A stretch of 64,000 nucleotides of DNA from Tetradesmus obliquus (GCA_030272155.1 CP126194.1:124001-188000); one strand, 5' to 3'; shown: positions 49,021 through 63,637, numbered from the stretch's first letter. Made by a program: numbers and translations. Notes: generated by a model not told the origin, from the letters alone.

Positions 49021-50531
49021 ATGGCACCAGCACATCGCCGGCGCCGTGCGGTGCGCACACACAGGAGCCCAACCAGCAGAGGAGCTGTCAGAAAGGTGAG
49101 CTTGCAGGGAGTGTCAATCAACGACCTGCTGACAGCTGCTAGCTGTCTAGAGTGCAGCCAGCAGCCATATACATTCTAAGCCCTGCAGCAGCAGCAGCAG
49201 CGTGCTCAGCGCTGATCATCCCTAGGCCAGTTGCCAGCCGTACCCGTGCGCTGCTTGTTGTCACGGCATACAAACACCCTGTCCAGCCTGCTGCGCACCA
49301 CATCCCACAAATCTGGCAGCCTCAGTGCATCAGCCATGACAGAGGCAGGTGTGATGTTCATGAATGTGTCACGCAGCGTCCGCTGCAGATCACGCGGTGA
49401 TACATCTGCACCAGTCAGCTGGTAGGTGTTGTACAGATGGTTACGGAAGCTAGCCTTGAGGCTGCCGAATGCATGCTCAATGGGCTGGTTGAAGTCTGGG
49501 GAGTAGGGTGCAATTTGCAGCACCTGCTCTGGGCTGATGCCAACTGCAGCTAGGAGCTCTGCGGCATCTTGCCCGACATGAACACTGGGGTTGTCGAAGA
49601 TGTACAGCGGCGTAGTGCCGCGCGTGCGCTGCTGTTGGTTAGCCTTCTCTGCAAGCTCCTTCATGCAGTGGACAAACTCCAGCTGTGTCATGCTCTTGGC
49701 CTTCACGTTCTTCTTCTTCTTCTGCCTCTTCAACTGCAGGTGCAGGTTTTGCCGGGTTGGCAGCGGAAAGCCTTGTTAGCAGCAGCGCAGCTGAATGTGG
49801 ATGTGCAAGTGGATGATAAGGGACGCCCATTCATCAGGCTTGAGGCAGATGGGAAAAGCAGGCCCAGGATCATCAGCTTGGGGATACGCAAGCGGCCACT
49901 GCACTGGGCCATGACGGGTTGCCTGCCAGGTGTGCAGCACTTCAAGTTCTGCGAGCCGCGCGCTGCCGCAACTGAAGCAGCTCTGGAGTGCAAGCAGTGT
50001 GCATGTTTGATGCCTAATGTGGGTGGCACAGGCGCACGCAACATGCCTGCAAGTGAGGAGCAGCTGATGCGCAAGCTGTACAGGTTGGGAATATGTGACA
50101 GCATGTGCGCGCAAGTGGCAGTAGGGTGGTGGCGAGGCCGGGTCGATTTCTTGCATGCGCAGCGCAGCGTGCTGATTCAAGCAGATGGGACATGCCATGA
50201 CACTGGTATGTATGACAACAGCACAGAGAAGCTGTTGCAGCGCAACGTTGCCTTCTGTGCTGCTGCGTATGCCAAGTTCCTGCCAGCAGGCGGCAGTGTG
50301 CTGCGGGTGCGCACATGTGAAAGTGACTGGCAGGATTCCCTGGAGACTGGTTTCCAGCTTGCTGCTGGGGGTGGTGTCATTGTGCTGTCACCAAGCTACT
50401 CTGTTGTTATGGTCAGCGCAGGCCGCGGTGTGCAGCGCGCCTTCCCTGAGGCACTGCGAGATGCACTGCCACGTTGTGTGTACACAGAACGCAACAGCTG
50501 GCATGTCCTTCAATGGCGCGCATCTAACTAA
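49021..50531 (+). CDS. Vsr/DUF559/EDxHD-like nuclease (unit 13)
   Basis: Exons 49021-49095 and 49740-50531; same protein as unit 1. Confidence 0.7.
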
Positions 50532-51427
50532 TAGCAGCACACACTCACATAGTATGGTGTGTTGGGGTTGCCAACGTGGTCAATGTTGTCTGTTGTGCCG
50601 GTGGTGAACTTGCAGTAGACAGCGCCGTGCACCGCGTTGACGGCGCACACAAAGTGTAGCTTGACTGGTTTGTTGTCCTGGCCCTTGCGCATCCACTTGC
50701 ATGGTAGCACAGCATGTACGTTTGCATCATGTGCATCGCAATACACCTTGATGGCGCCGCCTGCTAGGTTGGACATCCAGAGTTTGCACTCATCAACAAA
50801 ATAAATTCTGCTCAGCAAGTCTGGCTCATCCTGGAACATCTTGTAGAGCCTCTCTGCTGCAGCCTTTCTCCTGTCTTTCTGCTTGTCTGTCAGGTCCATC
50901 TTTACATCTATTCTTCTGCGCACCAGGTTGGGGTCGACAGCTTTCATGCGCTTCAGCAGTTGCTTGGGCCTGATGTTGTACTTCCTGCATAGGCCACCCA
51001 GGTACTCATTTTCCTGACAAGCAAGTTTGATTGATGTCCACCATACATGCACGTCGACTTTCTTCTTTGCTTCTGCACTTGGGTAGGCCTTGACTACCTT
51101 GCCAGCTTTGAATGTTTCACTGGCCTTTAATGCCACGTCATCTGGGACTTTTGGGGGTCTGCCCTTGTGCTTGGGAGTTGCCACCGTGCCATACTGCTTG
51201 AAGTTCTTGTAGTGGGTCATGCAGAAGGAATTCAGGTCCTGTTTGATTTGAGCAGCATGCTTAGGATAGTGTACTCTGTAATAGCCTGCCGCGCCCTTTG
51301 GACTGCCGGCGATGGCTAGCATCGTGAGCACCGCCACCACCGCCGCCACCCGCGCGCCCGTTGACTTGCGGTTGCTCTCCCATCCCAAAGGGTGCTTGCG
51401 CACCATGGACAGCCACCCTGCAGCCAT
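49206..51427 (-). CDS. Tc1/mariner/IS630-type transposase (unit 13)
   Basis: Exon 1 51427-50549, exon 2 49733-49206; same protein as unit 1. 5' side faces L. Confidence 0.9.
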
Positions 51428-51537
51428 GGATTCAAAACATATGCAGGCGTCAGCTGTGCTTCTGCTAGCAGTGCAAACAGAAATAACATGTCAGGTCAAC
51501 CTAATGTTTGCAGCAACCTGGGGTTTGACCAGCCTTC

Positions 51538-52258
51538 ACTAGGCACTGGTACGAAAGTAGCGCAAAGGCAGCATACTCATTGAATGCAACTTTCAACAAC
51601 GAATCTAAATCAAATTGAGCCACTATATGGGGTGCTGTGTAACTTGAGTAAAGTGCTTGCAAACCACCTGCTGCGCCCCGACTCTTTGAATTTTCGCGGG
51701 TCTGTTATCTGCTGCTTTCTGCTGCTATAGGGCGCTGCTGCCTGCACATATGTATTCATGTAACCGGTTCTACTTCTGGGCAGCACTTGCTGGCTGATCA
51801 GGCTCTGCAGTTGTGGTGTGCCAAGTGCCCTGCCGCTGTTGTTGCGGTCTGCTGTCTGGCCCTGTACGTTGTGCGCTGCGCTGCTGCTGCTAATCTTGTT
51901 GCGGATCACCGATCGACGTTTCAGCATTACAGGCAGCTGCTGCGCGTGTGCAGCTAGGGTGGTTGAGCACAGTTGGTTGAGTGCTGCCATTCCACACACT
52001 CTCCTGCAGACATTCATCTTGTGTGATCACGCTGAATTCTGGAGCTGAAAAGAACTAGCAGTTTGGAGCGGGCGCTGCAAGCAGGTGAGGTGCCTGCAGG
52101 ACAGCTGACATGCAAGCAAACCAAGGCAGCAGGTTCAGCAGCTGTGCCTTGCTGTACCTACCACAAGCAGCAGGTTGCTGTGCCAGCATGGCTTTCTGTT
52201 TGTGTGCTATGTGGCTTTGTCTCATATCTGGGATGCTAGGTTCGTACCCTACCCCACT
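51538..52258. mobile_element. L segment, copy 6
   Basis: This copy lies between cores 13 and 14 and has the same edges and length as copy 2. Confidence 0.55.
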
Positions 52259-53330
52259 GAAGGCAAAAATGCACATCTTCCTTTGCTGCAGCAGTTCTCA
52301 GCCTGCATTGCAATCCTGCTGCTGCTGTTTCTGGGCAAAGTTGATGAATTGCCTGCCCACCTGTTTATGTTATAGCAGGCCTGCTGCAGCTGCTGCTGGT
52401 GGTGCAGCTGTCCCAAATCCTGCATTACTGTTGTTTGCAATTGCTGGGACCTGCCTGGCCAGCAGCACATTCAGCAGCAGACAGCAGAGTGCAGCTCAGA
52501 GGAGGGTGCTGTCACCTGCTGTAGCCTCTGTTTTTCGAATGCACACTTTGCCAGGCAAGACAGCAGCAGCAGCAGCCTGGTGGTCATGCAGTGCTGCTGC
52601 TAAATTTTCAAAAGCACATTCAGAGCACAGCCTTGTCTTGAAAGACGTTTTAAAAGCAATCCGAATTGTCTGCTGTTGCTGCCGCAGCACGATCGAGCTG
52701 GCGTAGCCTGCACAGGTGTCTTGGACTCACTGGCTCCGTGACCAGGCTGGCTGCCCGGCGTCTTACCGGAGAAAATTCTCGGCCCAGTAAGATGTAAGAA
52801 TCAGCTATTATGTATGAGGATAAGTTTGCAGCGTGACAGCTGTCTGCATCGAGAGTGGCTGATTCGGCAGCACTTCCCCGTCACGGATTACCTGACTCAA
52901 ACACAGCTTTCTCCTGCCGTGCGTCAGCTCAATTTAATTCTTGAATAGATGTTATTACAATGCCAAGAGTGCAGCGACATCAATGCATCCTGCTTGGTAG
53001 GGCAACCGTTGAGACAAGTAACGTGTGGTTCAGTAGCTGGAGCTGCATGAAGCACATGTTAGCACGTACAATAATTAATTTCAACCGTAACAAGTACAAT
53101 CATTCACGCACATCGGCTCAACTCGCCTGCATGTGAACTGCCCATCAACAGCACTGCTGCCCTGGCAGAACTGCCTTGCCACGCGCCCGCGCTTTTCACT
53201 CTGGGCCAGTCTATGCACCAATACACCATCTGACAATTATTATCAGATAACAATCTATCAACTAATCATGCCTGTGGCTGTCCATGCTGGCATACAGTTG
53301 AAAACAAAGACATAACCACCCAGCTACAGC

Positions 53331-54841
53331 ATGGCACCAGCACATCGCCGGCGCCGTGCGGTGCGCACACACAGGAGCCCAACCAGCAGAGGAGCTGTCA
53401 GAAAGGTGAGCTTGCAGGGAGTGTCAATCAACGACCTGCTGACAGCTGCTAGCTGTCTAGAGTGCAGCCAGCAGCCATATACATTCTAAGCCCTGCAGCA
53501 GCAGCAGCAGCGTGCTCAGCGCTGATCATCCCTAGGCCAGTTGCCAGCCGTACCCGTGCGCTGCTTGTTGTCACGGCATACAAACACCCTGTCCAGCCTG
53601 CTGCGCACCACATCCCACAAATCTGGCAGCCTCAGTGCATCAGCCATGACAGAGGCAGGTGTGATGTTCATGAATGTGTCACGCAGCGTCCGCTGCAGAT
53701 CACGCGGTGATACATCTGCACCAGTCAGCTGGTAGGTGTTGTACAGATGGTTACGGAAGCTAGCCTTGAGGCTGCCGAATGCATGCTCAATGGGCTGGTT
53801 GAAGTCTGGGGAGTAGGGTGCAATTTGCAGCACCTGCTCTGGGCTGATGCCAACTGCAGCTAGGAGCTCTGCGGCATCTTGCCCGACATGAACACTGGGG
53901 TTGTCGAAGATGTACAGCGGCGTAGTGCCGCGCGTGCGCTGCTGTTGGTTAGCCTTCTCTGCAAGCTCCTTCATGCAGTGGACAAACTCCAGCTGTGTCA
54001 TGCTCTTGGCCTTCACGTTCTTCTTCTTCTTCTGCCTCTTCAACTGCAGGTGCAGGTTTTGCCGGGTTGGCAGCGGAAAGCCTTGTTAGCAGCAGCGCAG
54101 CTGAATGTGGATGTGCAAGTGGATGATAAGGGACGCCCATTCATCAGGCTTGAGGCAGATGGGAAAAGCAGGCCCAGGATCATCAGCTTGGGGATACGCA
54201 AGCGGCCACTGCACTGGGCCATGACGGGTTGCCTGCCAGGTGTGCAGCACTTCAAGTTCTGCGAGCCGCGCGCTGCCGCAACTGAAGCAGCTCTGGAGTG
54301 CAAGCAGTGTGCATGTTTGATGCCTAATGTGGGTGGCACAGGCGCACGCAACATGCCTGCAAGTGAGGAGCAGCTGATGCGCAAGCTGTACAGGTTGGGA
54401 ATATGTGACAGCATGTGCGCGCAAGTGGCAGTAGGGTGGTGGCGAGGCCGGGTCGATTTCTTGCATGCGCAGCGCAGCGTGCTGATTCAAGCAGATGGGA
54501 CATGCCATGACACTGGTATGTATGACAACAGCACAGAGAAGCTGTTGCAGCGCAACGTTGCCTTCTGTGCTGCTGCGTATGCCAAGTTCCTGCCAGCAGG
54601 CGGCAGTGTGCTGCGGGTGCGCACATGTGAAAGTGACTGGCAGGATTCCCTGGAGACTGGTTTCCAGCTTGCTGCTGGGGGTGGTGTCATTGTGCTGTCA
54701 CCAAGCTACTCTGTTGTTATGGTCAGCGCAGGCCGCGGTGTGCAGCGCGCCTTCCCTGAGGCACTGCGAGATGCACTGCCACGTTGTGTGTACACAGAAC
54801 GCAACAGCTGGCATGTCCTTCAATGGCGCGCATCTAACTAA
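53331..54841 (+). CDS. Vsr/DUF559/EDxHD-like nuclease (unit 14)
   Basis: Exons 53331-53405 and 54050-54841; same protein as unit 1. Upstream context is L. Confidence 0.7.
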
Positions 54842-55737
54842 TAGCAGCACACACTCACATAGTATGGTGTGTTGGGGTTGCCAACGTGGTCAATGTTGTC
54901 TGTTGTGCCGGTGGTGAACTTGCAGTAGACAGCGCCGTGCACCGCGTTGACGGCGCACACAAAGTGTAGCTTGACTGGTTTGTTGTCCTGGCCCTTGCGC
55001 ATCCACTTGCATGGTAGCACAGCATGTACGTTTGCATCATGTGCATCGCAATACACCTTGATGGCGCCGCCTGCTAGGTTGGACATCCAGAGTTTGCACT
55101 CATCAACAAAATAAATTCTGCTCAGCAAGTCTGGCTCATCCTGGAACATCTTGTAGAGCCTCTCTGCTGCAGCCTTTCTCCTGTCTTTCTGCTTGTCTGT
55201 CAGGTCCATCTTTACATCTATTCTTCTGCGCACCAGGTTGGGGTCGACAGCTTTCATGCGCTTCAGCAGTTGCTTGGGCCTGATGTTGTACTTCCTGCAT
55301 AGGCCACCCAGGTACTCATTTTCCTGACAAGCAAGTTTGATTGATGTCCACCATACATGCACGTCGACTTTCTTCTTTGCTTCTGCACTTGGGTAGGCCT
55401 TGACTACCTTGCCAGCTTTGAATGTTTCACTGGCCTTTAATGCCACGTCATCTGGGACTTTTGGGGGTCTGCCCTTGTGCTTGGGAGTTGCCACCGTGCC
55501 ATACTGCTTGAAGTTCTTGTAGTGGGTCATGCAGAAGGAATTCAGGTCCTGTTTGATTTGAGCAGCATGCTTAGGATAGTGTACTCTGTAATAGCCTGCC
55601 GCGCCCTTTGGACTGCCGGCGATGGCTAGCATCGTGAGCACCGCCACCACCGCCGCCACCCGCGCGCCCGTTGACTTGCGGTTGCTCTCCCATCCCAAAG
55701 GGTGCTTGCGCACCATGGACAGCCACCCTGCAGCCAT
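53516..55737 (-). CDS. Tc1/mariner/IS630-type transposase (unit 14)
   Basis: Exon 1 55737-54859, exon 2 54043-53516; same protein as unit 1. 5' side faces L. Confidence 0.9.
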
Positions 55738-55847
55738 GGATTCAAAACATATGCAGGCGTCAGCTGTGCTTCTGCTAGCAGTGCAAACAGAAATAACATG
55801 TCAGGTCAACCTAATGTTTGCAGCAACCTGGGGTTTGACCAGCCTTC

Positions 55848-56568
55848 ACTAGGCACTGGTACGAAAGTAGCGCAAAGGCAGCATACTCATTGAATGCAAC
55901 TTTCAACAACGAATCTAAATCAAATTGAGCCACTATATGGGGTGCTGTGTAACTTGAGTAAAGTGCTTGCAAACCACCTGCTGCGCCCCGACTCTTTGAA
56001 TTTTCGCGGGTCTGTTATCTGCTGCTTTCTGCTGCTATAGGGCGCTGCTGCCTGCACATATGTATTCATGTAACCGGTTCTACTTCTGGGCAGCACTTGC
56101 TGGCTGATCAGGCTCTGCAGTTGTGGTGTGCCAAGTGCCCTGCCGCTGTTGTTGCGGTCTGCTGTCTGGCCCTGTACGTTGTGCGCTGCGCTGCTGCTGC
56201 TAATCTTGTTGCGGATCACCGATCGACGTTTCAGCATTACAGGCAGCTGCTGCGCGTGTGCAGCTAGGGTGGTTGAGCACAGTTGGTTGAGTGCTGCCAT
56301 TCCACACACTCTCCTGCAGACATTCATCTTGTGTGATCACGCTGAATTCTGGAGCTGAAAAGAACTAGCAGTTTGGAGCGGGCGCTGCAAGCAGGTGAGG
56401 TGCCTGCAGGACAGCTGACATGCAAGCAAACCAAGGCAGCAGGTTCAGCAGCTGTGCCTTGCTGTACCTACCACAAGCAGCAGGTTGCTGTGCCAGCATG
56501 GCTTTCTGTTTGTGTGCTATGTGGCTTTGTCTCATATCTGGGATGCTAGGTTCGTACCCTACCCCACT
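55848..56568. mobile_element. L segment, copy 7
   Basis: This copy lies between cores 14 and 15 and has the same edges and length as copy 2. It is the last L in the window. Confidence 0.55.
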
Positions 56569-57640
56569 GAAGGCAAAAATGCACATCTTCCTTTGCTGCA
56601 GCAGTTCTCAGCCTGCATTGCAATCCTGCTGCTGCTGTTTCTGGGCAAAGTTGATGAATTGCCTGCCCACCTGTTTATGTTATAGCAGGCCTGCTGCAGC
56701 TGCTGCTGGTGGTGCAGCTGTCCCAAATCCTGCATTACTGTTGTTTGCAATTGCTGGGACCTGCCTGGCCAGCAGCACATTCAGCAGCAGACAGCAGAGT
56801 GCAGCTCAGAGGAGGGTGCTGTCACCTGCTGTAGCCTCTGTTTTTCGAATGCACACTTTGCCAGGCAAGACAGCAGCAGCAGCAGCCTGGTGGTCATGCA
56901 GTGCTGCTGCTAAATTTTCAAAAGCACATTCAGAGCACAGCCTTGTCTTGAAAGACGTTTTAAAAGCAATCCGAATTGTCTGCTGTTGCTGCCGCAGCAC
57001 GATCGAGCTGGCGTAGCCTGCACAGGTGTCTTGGACTCACTGGCTCCGTGACCAGGCTGGCTGCCCGGCGTCTTACCGGAGAAAATTCTCGGCCCAGTAA
57101 GATGTAAGAATCAGCTATTATGTATGAGGATAAGTTTGCAGCGTGACAGCTGTCTGCATCGAGAGTGGCTGATTCGGCAGCACTTCCCCGTCACGGATTA
57201 CCTGACTCAAACACAGCTTTCTCCTGCCGTGCGTCAGCTCAATTTAATTCTTGAATAGATGTTATTACAATGCCAAGAGTGCAGCGACATCAATGCATCC
57301 TGCTTGGTAGGGCAACCGTTGAGACAAGTAACGTGTGGTTCAGTAGCTGGAGCTGCATGAAGCACATGTTAGCACGTACAATAATTAATTTCAACCGTAA
57401 CAAGTACAATCATTCACGCACATCGGCTCAACTCGCCTGCATGTGAACTGCCCATCAACAGCACTGCTGCCCTGGCAGAACTGCCTTGCCACGCGCCCGC
57501 GCTTTTCACTCTGGGCCAGTCTATGCACCAATACACCATCTGACAATTATTATCAGATAACAATCTATCAACTAATCATGCCTGTGGCTGTCCATGCTGG
57601 CATACAGTTGAAAACAAAGACATAACCACCCAGCTACAGC

Positions 57641-59151
57641 ATGGCACCAGCACATCGCCGGCGCCGTGCGGTGCGCACACACAGGAGCCCAACCAGCAGA
57701 GGAGCTGTCAGAAAGGTGAGCTTGCAGGGAGTGTCAATCAACGACCTGCTGACAGCTGCTAGCTGTCTAGAGTGCAGCCAGCAGCCATATACATTCTAAG
57801 CCCTGCAGCAGCAGCAGCAGCGTGCTCAGCGCTGATCATCCCTAGGCCAGTTGCCAGCCGTACCCGTGCGCTGCTTGTTGTCACGGCATACAAACACCCT
57901 GTCCAGCCTGCTGCGCACCACATCCCACAAATCTGGCAGCCTCAGTGCATCAGCCATGACAGAGGCAGGTGTGATGTTCATGAATGTGTCACGCAGCGTC
58001 CGCTGCAGATCACGCGGTGATACATCTGCACCAGTCAGCTGGTAGGTGTTGTACAGATGGTTACGGAAGCTAGCCTTGAGGCTGCCGAATGCATGCTCAA
58101 TGGGCTGGTTGAAGTCTGGGGAGTAGGGTGCAATTTGCAGCACCTGCTCTGGGCTGATGCCAACTGCAGCTAGGAGCTCTGCGGCATCTTGCCCGACATG
58201 AACACTGGGGTTGTCGAAGATGTACAGCGGCGTAGTGCCGCGCGTGCGCTGCTGTTGGTTAGCCTTCTCTGCAAGCTCCTTCATGCAGTGGACAAACTCC
58301 AGCTGTGTCATGCTCTTGGCCTTCACGTTCTTCTTCTTCTTCTGCCTCTTCAACTGCAGGTGCAGGTTTTGCCGGGTTGGCAGCGGAAAGCCTTGTTAGC
58401 AGCAGCGCAGCTGAATGTGGATGTGCAAGTGGATGATAAGGGACGCCCATTCATCAGGCTTGAGGCAGATGGGAAAAGCAGGCCCAGGATCATCAGCTTG
58501 GGGATACGCAAGCGGCCACTGCACTGGGCCATGACGGGTTGCCTGCCAGGTGTGCAGCACTTCAAGTTCTGCGAGCCGCGCGCTGCCGCAACTGAAGCAG
58601 CTCTGGAGTGCAAGCAGTGTGCATGTTTGATGCCTAATGTGGGTGGCACAGGCGCACGCAACATGCCTGCAAGTGAGGAGCAGCTGATGCGCAAGCTGTA
58701 CAGGTTGGGAATATGTGACAGCATGTGCGCGCAAGTGGCAGTAGGGTGGTGGCGAGGCCGGGTCGATTTCTTGCATGCGCAGCGCAGCGTGCTGATTCAA
58801 GCAGATGGGACATGCCATGACACTGGTATGTATGACAACAGCACAGAGAAGCTGTTGCAGCGCAACGTTGCCTTCTGTGCTGCTGCGTATGCCAAGTTCC
58901 TGCCAGCAGGCGGCAGTGTGCTGCGGGTGCGCACATGTGAAAGTGACTGGCAGGATTCCCTGGAGACTGGTTTCCAGCTTGCTGCTGGGGGTGGTGTCAT
59001 TGTGCTGTCACCAAGCTACTCTGTTGTTATGGTCAGCGCAGGCCGCGGTGTGCAGCGCGCCTTCCCTGAGGCACTGCGAGATGCACTGCCACGTTGTGTG
59101 TACACAGAACGCAACAGCTGGCATGTCCTTCAATGGCGCGCATCTAACTAA
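57641..59151 (+). CDS. Vsr/DUF559/EDxHD-like nuclease (unit 15)
   Basis: Exons 57641-57715 and 58360-59151; same protein as unit 1. Upstream context is L. Confidence 0.7.
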
Positions 59152-60047
59152 TAGCAGCACACACTCACATAGTATGGTGTGTTGGGGTTGCCAACGTGGT
59201 CAATGTTGTCTGTTGTGCCGGTGGTGAACTTGCAGTAGACAGCGCCGTGCACCGCGTTGACGGCGCACACAAAGTGTAGCTTGACTGGTTTGTTGTCCTG
59301 GCCCTTGCGCATCCACTTGCATGGTAGCACAGCATGTACGTTTGCATCATGTGCATCGCAATACACCTTGATGGCGCCGCCTGCTAGGTTGGACATCCAG
59401 AGTTTGCACTCATCAACAAAATAAATTCTGCTCAGCAAGTCTGGCTCATCCTGGAACATCTTGTAGAGCCTCTCTGCTGCAGCCTTTCTCCTGTCTTTCT
59501 GCTTGTCTGTCAGGTCCATCTTTACATCTATTCTTCTGCGCACCAGGTTGGGGTCGACAGCTTTCATGCGCTTCAGCAGTTGCTTGGGCCTGATGTTGTA
59601 CTTCCTGCATAGGCCACCCAGGTACTCATTTTCCTGACAAGCAAGTTTGATTGATGTCCACCATACATGCACGTCGACTTTCTTCTTTGCTTCTGCACTT
59701 GGGTAGGCCTTGACTACCTTGCCAGCTTTGAATGTTTCACTGGCCTTTAATGCCACGTCATCTGGGACTTTTGGGGGTCTGCCCTTGTGCTTGGGAGTTG
59801 CCACCGTGCCATACTGCTTGAAGTTCTTGTAGTGGGTCATGCAGAAGGAATTCAGGTCCTGTTTGATTTGAGCAGCATGCTTAGGATAGTGTACTCTGTA
59901 ATAGCCTGCCGCGCCCTTTGGACTGCCGGCGATGGCTAGCATCGTGAGCACCGCCACCACCGCCGCCACCCGCGCGCCCGTTGACTTGCGGTTGCTCTCC
60001 CATCCCAAAGGGTGCTTGCGCACCATGGACAGCCACCCTGCAGCCAT
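57826..60047 (-). CDS. Tc1/mariner/IS630-type transposase (unit 15)
   Basis: Exon 1 60047-59169, exon 2 58353-57826; same protein as unit 1. Confidence 0.9.
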
Positions 60048-61230
60048 GGATTCAAAACATATGCAGGCGTCAGCTGTGCTTCTGCTAGCAGTGCAAACAG
60101 AAATAACATGTCAGGTCAACCTAATGTTTGCAGCAACCTGGGGTTTGACCAGCCTTCTGAAGGCAAAAATGCACATCTTCCTTTGCTGCAGCAGTTCTCA
60201 GCCTGCATTGCAATCCTGCTGCTGCTGTTTCTGGGCAAAGTTGATGAATTGCCTGCCCACCTGTTTATGTTATAGCAGGCCTGCTGCAGCTGCTGCTGGT
60301 GGTGCAGCTGTCCCAAATCCTGCATTACTGTTGTTTGCAATTGCTGGGACCTGCCTGGCCAGCAGCACATTCAGCAGCAGACAGCAGAGTGCAGCTCAGA
60401 GGAGGGTGCTGTCACCTGCTGTAGCCTCTGTTTTTCGAATGCACACTTTGCCAGGCAAGACAGCAGCAGCAGCAGCCTGGTGGTCATGCAGTGCTGCTGC
60501 TAAATTTTCAAAAGCACATTCAGAGCACAGCCTTGTCTTGAAAGACGTTTTAAAAGCAATCCGAATTGTCTGCTGTTGCTGCCGCAGCACGATCGAGCTG
60601 GCGTAGCCTGCACAGGTGTCTTGGACTCACTGGCTCCGTGACCAGGCTGGCTGCCCGGCGTCTTACCGGAGAAAATTCTCGGCCCAGTAAGATGTAAGAA
60701 TCAGCTATTATGTATGAGGATAAGTTTGCAGCGTGACAGCTGTCTGCATCGAGAGTGGCTGATTCGGCAGCACTTCCCCGTCACGGATTACCTGACTCAA
60801 ACACAGCTTTCTCCTGCCGTGCGTCAGCTCAATTTAATTCTTGAATAGATGTTATTACAATGCCAAGAGTGCAGCGACATCAATGCATCCTGCTTGGTAG
60901 GGCAACCGTTGAGACAAGTAACGTGTGGTTCAGTAGCTGGAGCTGCATGAAGCACATGTTAGCACGTACAATAATTAATTTCAACCGTAACAAGTACAAT
61001 CATTCACGCACATCGGCTCAACTCGCCTGCATGTGAACTGCCCATCAACAGCACTGCTGCCCTGGCAGAACTGCCTTGCCACGCGCCCGCGCTTTTCACT
61101 CTGGGCCAGTCTATGCACCAATACACCATCTGACAATTATTATCAGATAACAATCTATCAACTAATCATGCCTGTGGCTGTCCATGCTGGCATACAGTTG
61201 AAAACAAAGACATAACCACCCAGCTACAGC

Positions 61231-62741
61231 ATGGCACCAGCACATCGCCGGCGCCGTGCGGTGCGCACACACAGGAGCCCAACCAGCAGAGGAGCTGTCA
61301 GAAAGGTGAGCTTGCAGGGAGTGTCAATCAACGACCTGCTGACAGCTGCTAGCTGTCTAGAGTGCAGCCAGCAGCCATATACATTCTAAGCCCTGCAGCA
61401 GCAGCAGCAGCGTGCTCAGCGCTGATCATCCCTAGGCCAGTTGCCAGCCGTACCCGTGCGCTGCTTGTTGTCACGGCATACAAACACCCTGTCCAGCCTG
61501 CTGCGCACCACATCCCACAAATCTGGCAGCCTCAGTGCATCAGCCATGACAGAGGCAGGTGTGATGTTCATGAATGTGTCACGCAGCGTCCGCTGCAGAT
61601 CACGCGGTGATACATCTGCACCAGTCAGCTGGTAGGTGTTGTACAGATGGTTACGGAAGCTAGCCTTGAGGCTGCCGAATGCATGCTCAATGGGCTGGTT
61701 GAAGTCTGGGGAGTAGGGTGCAATTTGCAGCACCTGCTCTGGGCTGATGCCAACTGCAGCTAGGAGCTCTGCGGCATCTTGCCCGACATGAACACTGGGG
61801 TTGTCGAAGATGTACAGCGGCGTAGTGCCGCGCGTGCGCTGCTGTTGGTTAGCCTTCTCTGCAAGCTCCTTCATGCAGTGGACAAACTCCAGCTGTGTCA
61901 TGCTCTTGGCCTTCACGTTCTTCTTCTTCTTCTGCCTCTTCAACTGCAGGTGCAGGTTTTGCCGGGTTGGCAGCGGAAAGCCTTGTTAGCAGCAGCGCAG
62001 CTGAATGTGGATGTGCAAGTGGATGATAAGGGACGCCCATTCATCAGGCTTGAGGCAGATGGGAAAAGCAGGCCCAGGATCATCAGCTTGGGGATACGCA
62101 AGCGGCCACTGCACTGGGCCATGACGGGTTGCCTGCCAGGTGTGCAGCACTTCAAGTTCTGCGAGCCGCGCGCTGCCGCAACTGAAGCAGCTCTGGAGTG
62201 CAAGCAGTGTGCATGTTTGATGCCTAATGTGGGTGGCACAGGCGCACGCAACATGCCTGCAAGTGAGGAGCAGCTGATGCGCAAGCTGTACAGGTTGGGA
62301 ATATGTGACAGCATGTGCGCGCAAGTGGCAGTAGGGTGGTGGCGAGGCCGGGTCGATTTCTTGCATGCGCAGCGCAGCGTGCTGATTCAAGCAGATGGGA
62401 CATGCCATGACACTGGTATGTATGACAACAGCACAGAGAAGCTGTTGCAGCGCAACGTTGCCTTCTGTGCTGCTGCGTATGCCAAGTTCCTGCCAGCAGG
62501 CGGCAGTGTGCTGCGGGTGCGCACATGTGAAAGTGACTGGCAGGATTCCCTGGAGACTGGTTTCCAGCTTGCTGCTGGGGGTGGTGTCATTGTGCTGTCA
62601 CCAAGCTACTCTGTTGTTATGGTCAGCGCAGGCCGCGGTGTGCAGCGCGCCTTCCCTGAGGCACTGCGAGATGCACTGCCACGTTGTGTGTACACAGAAC
62701 GCAACAGCTGGCATGTCCTTCAATGGCGCGCATCTAACTAA
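61231..62741 (+). CDS. Vsr/DUF559/EDxHD-like nuclease (unit 16)
   Basis: Exons 61231-61305 and 61950-62741; same protein as unit 1. Confidence 0.7.
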
Positions 62742-63637
62742 TAGCAGCACACACTCACATAGTATGGTGTGTTGGGGTTGCCAACGTGGTCAATGTTGTC
62801 TGTTGTGCCGGTGGTGAACTTGCAGTAGACAGCGCCGTGCACCGCGTTGACGGCGCACACAAAGTGTAGCTTGACTGGTTTGTTGTCCTGGCCCTTGCGC
62901 ATCCACTTGCATGGTAGCACAGCATGTACGTTTGCATCATGTGCATCGCAATACACCTTGATGGCGCCGCCTGCTAGGTTGGACATCCAGAGTTTGCACT
63001 CATCAACAAAATAAATTCTGCTCAGCAAGTCTGGCTCATCCTGGAACATCTTGTAGAGCCTCTCTGCTGCAGCCTTTCTCCTGTCTTTCTGCTTGTCTGT
63101 CAGGTCCATCTTTACATCTATTCTTCTGCGCACCAGGTTGGGGTCGACAGCTTTCATGCGCTTCAGCAGTTGCTTGGGCCTGATGTTGTACTTCCTGCAT
63201 AGGCCACCCAGGTACTCATTTTCCTGACAAGCAAGTTTGATTGATGTCCACCATACATGCACGTCGACTTTCTTCTTTGCTTCTGCACTTGGGTAGGCCT
63301 TGACTACCTTGCCAGCTTTGAATGTTTCACTGGCCTTTAATGCCACGTCATCTGGGACTTTTGGGGGTCTGCCCTTGTGCTTGGGAGTTGCCACCGTGCC
63401 ATACTGCTTGAAGTTCTTGTAGTGGGTCATGCAGAAGGAATTCAGGTCCTGTTTGATTTGAGCAGCATGCTTAGGATAGTGTACTCTGTAATAGCCTGCC
63501 GCGCCCTTTGGACTGCCGGCGATGGCTAGCATCGTGAGCACCGCCACCACCGCCGCCACCCGCGCGCCCGTTGACTTGCGGTTGCTCTCCCATCCCAAAG
63601 GGTGCTTGCGCACCATGGACAGCCACCCTGCAGCCAT
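61416..63637 (-). CDS. Tc1/mariner/IS630-type transposase (unit 16)
   Basis: Exon 1 63637-62759, exon 2 61943-61416; same protein as unit 1. Confidence 0.9.

Larger units (their letters stand above)
47949..51537. repeat. Core unit 13
   Basis: Left junction A (47948); followed by L. Confidence 0.95.
52259..55847. repeat. Core unit 14
   Basis: L on both sides, like unit 11. Confidence 0.95.
56569..60157. repeat. Core unit 15
   Basis: Preceded by L; right junction T (60158). Confidence 0.95.
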